From: Pontiellaceae bacterium
Lineage (GTDB): Bacteria > Verrucomicrobiota > Kiritimatiellia > Kiritimatiellales > Pontiellaceae
DNA length: 12,147 nucleotides
Direction of reading: 5' to 3'
NCBI GenBank assembly: GCA_016937035.1
Contig: JAFGWS010000130.1
Coordinates: forward strand, 1-12,147
Shown here: positions 1 through 4,868 of the stretch, piece after piece
Position numbering within the stretch: the first letter of the stretch is position 1
Layout of the letters: each line of letters begins with the position of its first letter
Position numbers and translations under genes: made by a program
The notes under the pieces: generated by a model
Database searches by the model: none
What the model was told of the DNA's origin: nothing
The model's input: only the letters and a program-made list of their open reading frames with translations

Positions 1-25
1 ACACCCCCTCAACTGATCATGCTTA

Positions 26-82
26 TAATTGTCGTTAACCGGTAAATGTAATTGTCGTCGAAGGAAGTTTGTAATTGTCGTT
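26..82. repeat. Three direct repeats with a 23-bp period
   Basis: The 11-mer TAATTGTCGTT/C begins at 26, 49 and 72, so the period is exactly 23 bp. The sequence between the copies is only partly conserved. Repeated short sequences of this kind near an end are known from IS21-family insertion sequences, so this could be the right end of an element lying left of the window. It could equally be a set of operator sites spaced about two helical turns apart ahead of the PEP-CTERM gene. No transposase is visible, so neither reading is proven. Confidence 0.6.
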
Positions 83-109
83 GACCAGTGGCACTATTCA
101 AGCTAGATA
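81..109 (+). promoter_or_regulatory. Candidate sigma70-type promoter for the PEP-CTERM gene
   Basis: TTGACC (81-86) and TAGATA (104-109) are separated by 17 bp and would start transcription roughly 30 bp before the ATG at 146. The -35 hexamer overlaps the third 23-bp-period repeat, so whatever binds or moves that repeat could affect transcription. The call rests on consensus similarity only. Confidence 0.35.
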
Positions 110-145
110 ACTTGCAAATTATCATGCATTAATGAGGAGAAATGA

Positions 146-862
146 ATGAAAAAAGGTCTAGTGAAAACAGTGGTGGCGGGATCGATTCTGTTGTATGGCC
201 TGAGTGTGCAAGCGGATCCGACGTGGTCAGCCTCTACGGTGTTGGGGTTTGCGGAATTGGGCAACAGTTCGAAGGACGCGGAGTCAGTTCAGGGGTGGTA
301 TTTTTCTTCGACAAGGGGAACTTCCTCTCAGACGATCAACGGGATTAACTTTACCGGACTTAACATTGGTACCGAGGAGACAGGGTCAAACGGGGTTCTT
401 TCATGGAACGGAGCCAACGGATACGACCTGACAGCTCCTGATTGGGGAGATGCTGCCCGAAATGCAGTAAGTGTAGGAGGTGTACACGGTGGTGGTTCTG
501 ACTTAGCTATGTCGTTTAGTTTTTCGATGGAGGCCGGGAAAGAGTATGTGATTGAAATGGTCTCGATTCAGCCCAGTTATTTTGGAAAAGACAGGCATTT
601 TGACCTCGCTGTTGACGGTGAATTACTGATTCACAATTACTGGGTCCCTTATGAGAGTCCCCATAACAACCATGTTATCATTCGCGGGATAAGCGATGGA
701 TCAATTGACCTTTTGTTTACAGCGGGAAGTACGACGGACGATACTAATCCGGCCATTTCGCTGATTACGGTAGCTGAGGCAATTCCGGAGCCGGCCGTTG
801 CAAGCTTTATTGGTCTTTTCGGTGTGGGAGCGTTGGTGGTTCGGCGTTTCTTTATGAAGTAA
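146..862 (+). CDS. PEP-CTERM sorting-domain secreted protein
   Basis: This is a 238-residue exported protein of unknown function. Residues 1-23 form a signal peptide (MKK, hydrophobic core, then SVQA before DPTW). Residues 213-238 are a canonical PEP-CTERM tail: IPEP at 213-216, a hydrophobic stretch, then an RR-containing basic end. In the family this tail is recognised by an exosortase, which cleaves and anchors or releases the protein at the cell surface; no exosortase lies in this window. The middle is rich in Gly, Ser, Asn and aromatic residues and reads as a beta-rich extracellular domain with no motif I recognise. The ATG at 146 is preferred over the overlapping ATG at 142, which is in another frame, because it gives the signal peptide and has AGGAG eight bases upstream. 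A terminator follows directly, so the gene is probably monocistronic. Confidence 0.9.
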   Translation: MKKGLVKTVVAGSILLYGLSVQADPTWSASTVLGFAELGNSSKDAESVQGWYFSSTRGTSSQTINGINFTGLNIGTEETGSNGVLSWNGANGYDLTAPDWGDAARNAVSVGGVHGGGSDLAMSFSFSMEAGKEYVIEMVSIQPSYFGKDRHFDLAVDGELLIHNYWVPYESPHNNHVIIRGISDGSIDLLFTAGSTTDDTNPAISLITVAEAIPEPAVASFIGLFGVGALVVRRFFMK

Positions 863-884
863 TCCGCCTTCAGACTGAAATTTG

Positions 885-917
885 AAAGGGTCGCAGATCT
901 TCTTCGGCCCTTTTTAT
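885..917 (+). terminator. Rho-independent terminator after the PEP-CTERM gene
   Basis: AAAGGG (885-890) pairs with CCCTTT (908-913) across a 17-base loop and runs into T-rich sequence ending ATTAA. It starts 22 bases after the stop codon. The stem is short, so confidence is moderate. Confidence 0.5.
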
Positions 918-961
918 TAAACGTGTTTCCTTCATCAGCGTCATTTCTGCGCAAAAAACAG

Positions 962-1060
962 CTAAGGAATCAGAACAAAAGCGCCGATTAAAATCGGCAA
1001 AGCGGCTGTGGCTATGGTTACAGAGAAACGCACTCGAGCCGAAATATTGAAAGGATACAT
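962..1060 (-). CDS. Possible 32-residue hydrophobic peptide or gene relic
   Basis: The minus strand reads an ATG at 1060, a short polar start (MYPFNISARVRFS), a hydrophobic run of about 18 residues ending AFVLIP, then TAG at 962-964. The shape fits a single membrane segment. There is no good Shine-Dalgarno sequence in front of the ATG and I recognise no family, so this may be chance or a leftover piece of a membrane protein. A perfect 6-bp hairpin lies inside the frame. Confidence 0.15.
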   Translation of the reverse strand: MYPFNISARVRFSVTIATAALPILIGAFVLIP

Positions 1061-1097
1061 GAGGATGATATAGGCAGTTCTTATTGTCTATTCCGTA

Positions 1098-1129
1098 ACA
1101 CACAAACATGGGAAGACTGTGTGTTTTTT
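1098..1129 (+). terminator. Terminator-like hairpin in the spacer
   Basis: ACACAC (1098-1103) pairs with GTGTGT (1119-1124), followed by five more T residues to 1129. It looks like an intrinsic terminator on the plus strand, but no gene ends just before it. It could end read-through from the PEP-CTERM transcript or an unannotated RNA in 920-1095. Confidence 0.35.
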
Positions 1130-1360
1130 CTTAAAACATCTCCTTTAGTACTATACAATAATGCTTGTGCGTAATCGAGTGTCGTTTCTGAATCCTGCCC
1201 ATTTTCTTTCTCCGGGAGGAAAAAGAATCATGAGGTGCAGTGTCGCACGTCGCACAATTTGGCTGATCCGAGGTGTGATACTTTTTGGAGGCGAACCGAA
1301 GAGAATCTAGCAGAATGCAACGGCTGTGCTAATTTCAGGAAAGGGGCCGAATAATGAAAT

Positions 1361-1381
1361 ATGCCCAATAAAACCGGGCAT
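1361..1381 (-). terminator. Probable terminator of the tRNA transcript
   Basis: Read on the minus strand, ATGCCC and GGGCAT form a 6-bp stem with a 9-base loop, followed by ATTTCATTATT. It lies 16 bases beyond the encoded CCA of the tRNA, the expected position for ending that transcript. Confidence 0.5.
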
Positions 1382-1397
1382 TTAACAGGAAAAAAGG

Positions 1398-1473
1398 TGG
1401 AGCCAATGATCGGATTCGAACCGATGACCTGCTCATTACGAATGAGCTGCTCTACCAGCTGAGCTACATTGGC
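1398..1473 (-). tRNA. tRNA-Thr (anticodon CGU)
   Basis: The minus strand folds as a complete 76-base tRNA. The acceptor stem GCCAATG/CATTGGC, a D arm with AGCTGGTAGA and a T arm with loop TTCGAAT are all visible. The anticodon stem GCTCA/TGAGC encloses the loop TTCGTAA, giving anticodon CGT, which reads ACG (threonine). The 3' CCA is encoded (1398-1400) after discriminator T. It lies about 100 bp downstream of proC on the same strand, so it may be co-transcribed or have its own promoter. Confidence 0.97.
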
Positions 1474-1508
1474 TTTGGAAATGAGGGAACGTGTTTACGA
1501 AAATGCGC

Positions 1509-1549
1509 CCGGCGGGTCAATCTGCATTTATCTGTTTTTTGCCCGCCGG
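1509..1549 (-). terminator. Inverted repeat downstream of proC, possible terminator
   Basis: CCGGCGGG (1509-1516) and CCCGCCGG (1542-1549) form a perfect 8-bp stem with a 25-base loop between proC and the tRNA. On the minus strand it is followed by GCGCATTTTCG, only a weak T tract. It may end the yggS-proC transcript or mark a processing point before the tRNA. Confidence 0.4.
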
Positions 1550-1569
1550 AGCAATTTTCTAAATCGAGG

Positions 1570-2367
1570 TTATCCCTGCGCCAGTTCTTTGGAGCGCGCC
1601 TGCGCGGCGAGCAGCGCGGATATAACGGCCTCTTTTACGCCGTTTTCTTCCATAGTCGTGATGGCGGCATGGGTGGTTCCACCCTTGGACGTCACTTTAC
1701 GGCGCAGCTCATCGGCATTTTCGCCGGTGGCCTGCATTAATTTTGCTGCACCGATTACCGTGGAAAGCGCCAGTTCTCGGGAGATGCCGGCTTCCAGCCC
1801 CATCTTTTCGGCGGCAGCCAGCATGGCTTCCAGCAGATAGAAGACATAGGCCGGGCCGCTGCCGCTGAGCGCGGTGACGGCATCGATCTCCTCTTCCTTC
1901 ACCACCACCGCTGTTCCGACGGACTGCATCAGTTGCTTGGCAACGCCCAAGTCGGCTTCGGTGGCCCATTCGCCTGCGGCAATGCCCGCCGCGCATTCGC
2001 CGATGAGCGCCGGCGTGTTCGGCATAATACGCACCACGCGGATCGGTTTTCCGCCGGCAATTTTTGTGGAAGGAACGCCCGCCATAATGCTGATGACCAG
2101 CGCATCGGGTTTCAGTGCATCGGAAATTTCGGGCCAGACGGTCGGAAAAATTTGCGGCTTTACGGCCAGTACTACCACATCCGATAGCGAAACGGGGTAG
2201 CCATTATCGTCCGATGTGCTCACATCATATTTTATCATGAAGTGCGTCAGGCGTTCTTCCGAAATATCGGTCACGAAGAGGTCGGCTGGTTCGATGATGT
2301 TTTGTTTTAAAATCCCCGCAACGATGGCCTCGGCCATGTTGCCCGCTCCGATAAATGTAATTTTCAT
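1570..2367 (-). CDS. proC: Pyrroline-5-carboxylate reductase
   Basis: ProC catalyses the last step of proline synthesis, the NAD(P)H-dependent reduction of 1-pyrroline-5-carboxylate to L-proline in the cytoplasm. The 265-residue product matches the usual family length. The N-terminal Rossmann fold carries FIGAGNMAEA (5-14), and LAVKP (67-71) and MPNTPA (115-120) are typical nucleotide-domain motifs. The C-terminal helical dimerisation domain has ALSGSGPAYVFYLLEAM (166-182) and the signature VTSKGGTTHAAI (225-236). It follows the yggS-type gene after a 74-base gap, and both probably share one transcript, a common pairing. The gap is almost entirely a heptamer repeat, leaving only a weak GAAGCTGAG ahead of the ATG as ribosome binding site. 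Translation may therefore depend on the upstream gene or on the repeat tract. Confidence 0.96.
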   Translation of the reverse strand: MKITFIGAGNMAEAIVAGILKQNIIEPADLFVTDISEERLTHFMIKYDVSTSDDNGYPVSLSDVVVLAVKPQIFPTVWPEISDALKPDALVISIMAGVPSTKIAGGKPIRVVRIMPNTPALIGECAAGIAAGEWATEADLGVAKQLMQSVGTAVVVKEEEIDAVTALSGSGPAYVFYLLEAMLAAAEKMGLEAGISRELALSTVIGAAKLMQATGENADELRRKVTSKGGTTHAAITTMEENGVKEAVISALLAAQARSKELAQG

Positions 2368-2375
2368 ATGCTCAG

Positions 2376-2445
2376 CTTCAGGTTTCAGATTTCAAGTTTC
2401 ACGTTTCAGATTTCAGGTTTCAAGTTTCAGATTTCATGTTTCTAT
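2376..2445. repeat. Heptanucleotide tandem repeat (TTTCARR)n
   Basis: From 2376 the plus strand reads ten 7-base units: CTTCAGG, TTTCAGA, TTTCAAG, TTTCACG, TTTCAGA, TTTCAGG, TTTCAAG, TTTCAGA, TTTCATG, TTTCTAT. The unit length is constant, and variation is mostly in the last three bases. The array fills the spacer between the yggS-type stop codon (2442-2444) and the proC start. Such an array can change copy number by slippage and so alter spacing or mRNA structure in the operon. Confidence 0.85.
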
Positions 2446-3116
2446 CGTGCTCCAAACAGATCGGTTCCGATGCGCACCCACGTGCTGCCTTCTTCAATGG
2501 CGATTTCCAGATCGTGCGACATGCCCATCGAAAGTTCGGGCAGCGGCGTTGCGGTCTCCTCCTGCACTCGGTCGCGCAGTTCGCGCAGCGCAACAAAATG
2601 GACCCGCGCCTTTTCCGGATCCGGCGTAAACGGCGGAATGGTCATCAGGCCGTGCACTTCCACCTTTGATAGCCGGTTTGCGGCCTCCACGGCGGCGGCC
2701 ACCTCGTCCGGTTTCATTCCCGATTTCGAGGCCTCGCCGGAGACATTCACCTGCAGGAGAACCGGCAGCGGCGTTGCGGCATATTGGTCCAGCGCTTCGA
2801 GCAGCTTCAGCGAATCAACCGAATGGATCATCTGAAAAAGCTGCGCCGCAACCTTGGCCTTATTGCTTTGCAGGTGACCAATCAGATGCCACTCCAGTCC
2901 GGCTGGACAGTTGGGAATCTTGATCTGCGCTTCCTGCACCTTGTTTTCGCCAAACAACCGGAGTCCGCACGTCGCCGCCTCGCAAACCATTTGGGCCGGC
3001 TTGGTTTTTGACACGGCCAGCAGGCGTACGCTCTCGCGCGGGCGCCCCGCACTCCGGCAGGCCGTCTCAATACGCGCTTCCACTTCTTTCAATCGGCTTT
3101 CAAAACTATCGGTCAT
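2442..3116 (-). CDS. yggS: YggS/PROSC-family pyridoxal phosphate homeostasis protein
   Basis: This is a cytoplasmic PLP-binding protein of the alanine-racemase N-terminal fold, with no known catalytic activity, that buffers free PLP and protects against its toxicity. The 224 residues match the family. The PLP lysine is K37 in AVSKTKP (35-40). FGENKVQE (55-62), HLIGHLQSNK (77-86), GLMTIPP (156-162), SMGMSHDLEIAI (197-208) and VRIGTDLFG (214-222) are all hallmark motifs. The frame stays open to an ATG at 3164, but the ATG at 3116 is chosen because it begins the conserved domain and has AGGAG nine bases upstream. It heads an operon with proC and is divergent from the DUF3332 lipoprotein. The last codons run into the heptamer repeat. 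Confidence 0.95.
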   Translation of the reverse strand: MTDSFESRLKEVEARIETACRSAGRPRESVRLLAVSKTKPAQMVCEAATCGLRLFGENKVQEAQIKIPNCPAGLEWHLIGHLQSNKAKVAAQLFQMIHSVDSLKLLEALDQYAATPLPVLLQVNVSGEASKSGMKPDEVAAAVEAANRLSKVEVHGLMTIPPFTPDPEKARVHFVALRELRDRVQEETATPLPELSMGMSHDLEIAIEEGSTWVRIGTDLFGAR

Positions 3117-3239
3117 GGTTCTCGGCTCCTGATGGATTTGCATTTTCGGGCAATAATAGAACATTTTTACGGGTCAGAGAAAATCCCTGATTTCATTTGA
3201 ATCTCCTCTTCCGGCTTTTTAGAATCTGAAATATTCGTG

Positions 3240-3259
3240 GGAAAGGGTTTTGCCTTTCC
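3240..3259 (+). promoter_or_regulatory. Hairpin in the leader of the DUF3332 gene
   Basis: GGAAAGG (3240-3246) and CCTTTCC (3253-3259) form a 7-bp stem with a 6-base loop. It lies 31 bases before the ATG at 3291 in the spacer shared with the divergent yggS-type gene. No T tract follows, so it is more likely a leader structure or operator than a terminator. Confidence 0.3.
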
Positions 3260-3290
3260 GTCGTGTAAAACAACAAAAGGAGGATAGCAT

Positions 3291-3530
3291 ATGAAGAGAG
3301 TACTATGTGGTGCATTGGCAGGGATGATGATTCTTTCCGTTGGATGTACCGGCCCGTTTGCCCTGACCAAAAAGGTGCATGAATGGCAGACCAGTCCGGA
3401 AGAAAAATGGGTTGATGAAGCTGCGTTCGCCGCCTGTGTTATTCTTCCTGTATATGGAATTTCCACGCTGGCGGATGCGGTCATCTTCAACAGCGTCGAA
3501 TTCTGGACCGGCGACAATCCGATGGAATAA
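3291..3530 (+). CDS. DUF3332-type small lipoprotein
   Basis: This 79-residue predicted lipoprotein is of unknown function. A short basic start and hydrophobic segment lead to SVGC (16-19), a plausible lipobox with Cys19 as the lipidated residue. The mature part has LTKK (25-28), W40-V-D and a hydrophobic segment at about 47-67, then a conserved-looking end FNSVEFWTGDNP (67-78). From memory this combination, an ALTKK start and a NSxEFWTG end on a 75-200 residue lipoprotein, matches Pfam family DUF3332; I could not search to confirm it. A strong ribosome site (AAAGGAGG) precedes the ATG. The gene is monocistronic, divergent from the yggS-type gene, and closed by a strong terminator 86 bases downstream. 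Confidence 0.85.
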   Translation: MKRVLCGALAGMMILSVGCTGPFALTKKVHEWQTSPEEKWVDEAAFAACVILPVYGISTLADAVIFNSVEFWTGDNPME

Positions 3531-3616
3531 TACAAATCGCTGAACCATGGAATGCGGACGGCGATTCCCTCCGCTTCATAAATCATAAATTCATTGAGGA
3601 CCTCCGTTCTCAATCT

Positions 3617-3644
3617 AAAAAACCCCGGCATCGCCGGGGTTTTT
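3617..3644. terminator. Strong intrinsic terminator, potentially bidirectional
   Basis: Six A residues, CCCCGGC (3623-3629), a 3-base loop, GCCGGGG (3633-3639) and five T residues make a textbook terminator with a 7-bp GC stem. The A and T tracts are near-symmetrical, so it could work on both strands. It closes the DUF3332 transcript. Confidence 0.9.
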
Positions 3645-3664
3645 CATTTATTACGAAGCGTTGG

Positions 3665-3690
3665 GTTAAATACCCCGCAGCTTGCTGCGA
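3665..3690 (+). repeat. REP-like palindrome, copy A (damaged)
   Basis: The sequence GTTAAATACCCCGCAGCTTG is followed by CTGCG. CGCAGC (3676-3681) and GCTGCG (3684-3689) form a perfect 6-bp stem with a 2-base loop. The expected right-hand GGGG that would pair with the CCC at 3673-3675 is replaced by AAAA, so this copy is truncated. It shares its head with copy B at 3767-3806. Confidence 0.65.
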
Positions 3691-3766
3691 AAAATTGTAG
3701 GGATGCAATGGTCGCAGGCCTTCCAGCCGCGGCGGGAAGGTTTTCAGCCGTTCCCACCCTGCAAAG

Positions 3767-3806
3767 ATTAGATACCCTGCTGCTTGCAGCGGGGAGGATC
3801 ATTCAC
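3767..3806 (+). repeat. REP-like palindrome, copy B (complete)
   Basis: After TTAGATA, CCCTGCTGC (3775-3783) pairs with GCAGCGGGG (3786-3794) across a 2-base loop, with one G-T wobble, then GAGGATCATTCA. It is in direct orientation 102 bp from copy A, and the stem carries compensated differences relative to it (GCAGC/GCTGC versus GCTGC/GCAGC). That suggests the folded form has been under selection. The plan (conserved head, GC stem, tiny loop) resembles REP sequences mobilised by RAYT transposases; no RAYT gene is in the window. Confidence 0.65.
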
Positions 3807-3845
3807 GGCCCGACTTGGTAGACTTTTTGGAGGAGAGAGGTGGCA

Positions 3846-3908
3846 TGTAGTTCAGCCTTCAGGCTGTTCGAAAAATACATCATGGGACACGCTGAAGCGT
3901 GAACTACA
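3846..3908. repeat. 63-bp composite palindrome (BIME-like)
   Basis: TGTAGTTCA (3846-3854) and TGAACTACA (3900-3908) are perfect 9-bp inverted repeats bounding the unit. Immediately inside each boundary is a smaller hairpin: CAGCCT/AGGCTG at 3853-3866 and CACGCT/AGCGTG at 3888-3901. A pair of inverted hairpins with shared outer ends is the architecture of bacterial interspersed mosaic elements. The middle (about 3870-3887) is unstructured. Confidence 0.7.
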
Positions 3909-3930
3909 AACGGATTGGAAATCGTAAAAT

Positions 3931-3946
3931 GCGACGTCCTCGTCGC
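3931..3946. repeat. Short palindrome GCGACG-TCCT-CGTCGC
   Basis: This is a perfect 6-bp stem with a 4-base loop in A-rich flanks, unlike the other hairpins in sequence. It has no T tract and ends no gene, so it is better explained as another small interspersed repeat than as a terminator. Confidence 0.5.
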
Positions 3947-4029
3947 GTGAAAAAGAGAGCAAACGAAATCCATCCGTGTTGTAGCGTTCGTTCTATGAGC
4001 CAATTGAGCATCGTTGCAGCGGAAGGCAC

Positions 4030-4051
4030 CCGCAAGACTTGAGGCTTGCGG
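4030..4051. repeat. Short palindrome CCGCAAG...CTTGCGG
   Basis: CCGCAAG (4030-4036) pairs with CTTGCGG (4045-4051) around ACTTGAGG. The inner bases can pair partly, giving an interrupted stem. It resembles in plan the CCCGCAAGATGCGGG palindrome embedded in the radical SAM gene near 10640, since both contain GCAAG inside a CCG/CGG stem. Confidence 0.5.
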
Positions 4052-4053
4052 CA

Positions 4054-4070
4054 GGGATTAGCTTGATCCC
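4054..4070. repeat. Small inverted repeat GGGAT/ATCCC
   Basis: GGGAT (4054-4058) and ATCCC (4066-4070) lie two bases after the preceding palindrome. The 5-bp stem is weak alone; it is listed because it abuts the palindrome cluster. Confidence 0.25.
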
Positions 4071-4157
4071 GGGCCGTGTTTTCGCTTTTCTTCATGTCGG
4101 TTTAAAGGATCGCGAATCTGCGAGGGTGGGTTTGCATATTCTTCTGGGAGGCCGCAC

Positions 4158-4868
4158 TTGTCCATAGAATCCGTTTTTATACGAACCTCGAATCTCAGCC
4201 GGGTCTATACCTGTGGCGGCGCGGAGCTGGCGGCGCTGTGGCAGGTTTCCATCACGGTGGCCAAGGGGGCCTTTGTCGGCATCTGCGGGACATCGGGCTC
4301 AGGGAAATCGACGCTGATCAACCTGCTCGGCGGACTGGACACCCCCACCGGCGGCGAAATCCATGTCGACGGTACCTGCGTCACCGGACTGGACCGCAAC
4401 TCGCTGGCCCGTTATCGCCTCGCCACCGTCGGGATGATCTTCCAGTCCTTCAATCTGGTGCCTTCGAATTCGGCCTTGGAAAACGTCATGCTGCCGATGG
4501 TCTTTGCCGACATCCCGAAAGCGGAACGCGCCCGGCGTGCCGCCAGCCTGCTCGATCAGGTTGGACTCGCGGCCCGTGCATCGCATCGCCCGAAGGAGCT
4601 TTCCGGCGGCGAGCAGCAGCGGGTCTCCATCGCCCGTGCCTTGGCCAACGCCCCGAAACTATTGCTGGCCGACGAGCCCACGGGGAACCTCGACAGCCAA
4701 ACCTCGCGGCAAATTATGCGGATCCTGGCCGATCTCAACCGGGAAAAGGGACTTACGGTCGTTATGATTTCCCACGACCGCGATCTGTTGGAACAGCATG
4801 CCGAACGAATCGTGACCATTCAGGATGGGAGAATCGCATCGGACTCCGCCGTGGGAGGTGCTCGTTGA
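4158..4868 (+). CDS. ABC transporter ATP-binding protein (LolD/MacB family)
   Basis: This cytoplasmic ATPase subunit powers the permease encoded next to it. The 236 residues hold a complete nucleotide-binding domain: Walker A GTSGSGKST (44-52), Q-loop Q96, signature LSGGEQQ (148-154), Walker B LLLADEP (168-174) with the catalytic Glu, D-loop region NLDS (177-180) and H-loop H206. The ADEPTGNLDS sequence and the length fit the LolD/MacB/FtsE group, whose members extract lipoproteins or export peptides, lipids or small molecules rather than import nutrients. The start is TTG with GGGAGG seven bases upstream; no ATG fits the domain better. Its stop overlaps the permease start. The region is G/C-rich (37 of 60 bases at 4261-4320). 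The substrate cannot be inferred. Confidence 0.93.
   Translation: MSIESVFIRTSNLSRVYTCGGAELAALWQVSITVAKGAFVGICGTSGSGKSTLINLLGGLDTPTGGEIHVDGTCVTGLDRNSLARYRLATVGMIFQSFNLVPSNSALENVMLPMVFADIPKAERARRAASLLDQVGLAARASHRPKELSGGEQQRVSIARALANAPKLLLADEPTGNLDSQTSRQIMRILADLNREKGLTVVMISHDRDLLEQHAERIVTIQDGRIASDSAVGGAR

Larger units (their letters stand above)
863..1397. other. Gene-poor spacer, 535 bp
   Basis: No convincing gene lies between the PEP-CTERM stop and the tRNA. The stretch contains the terminator at 885-917, a 6-bp hairpin (GCCGAT/ATCGGC, 983-998), a doubtful 32-codon hydrophobic ORF on the minus strand, a terminator-like hairpin at 1098-1129 and the tRNA terminator at 1361-1381. Its base composition is visibly more A/T-rich than the ABC transporter genes. 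It could hold decayed coding sequence or an unrecognised small RNA ending near 1129. Confidence 0.5.
3645..4157. other. Gene-free palindrome cluster, 513 bp
   Basis: No credible coding sequence lies here on either strand; the open frames are short and have no coding character. The space is occupied by a set of distinct small palindromes listed separately (3665-3690, 3767-3806, 3846-3908, 3931-3946, 4030-4051, 4054-4070). A stretch at 3711-3760 (GC-rich, with GGGAAGG and TTCCCACC) looks like part of a further decayed repeat. The last 80 bases before the ABC ATPase gene show no clear promoter. Confidence 0.7.

Noticed and set aside
26..82. Three evenly spaced repeats as the end of a CRISPR array
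   Set aside because: The repeats are only 11 bp with 12-bp gaps, far below CRISPR dimensions, and no cas gene is present.
870..1109. 79-codon minus-strand open frame in the spacer
   Set aside because: No ribosome site, Cys/His/Phe-rich chance composition, and it crosses the PEP-CTERM terminator.
2368..2835. Open frame beginning with a QISSF/FQIS-rich peptide across the heptamer array
   Set aside because: The peptide periodicity only reflects translation of the heptamer repeat; the rest is antisense to the yggS-type gene.
3167..3631. 154-codon minus-strand open frame opposite the DUF3332 gene
   Set aside because: It begins inside a terminator and runs antisense to a gene with a clear lipobox and ribosome site.
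4238..4864. Long open upstream extension of the permease frame through the ATPase gene
   Set aside because: The ATPase is fully encoded in another frame with all motifs; the extension has no domain sense and the TTG at 4865 has a proper ribosome site.
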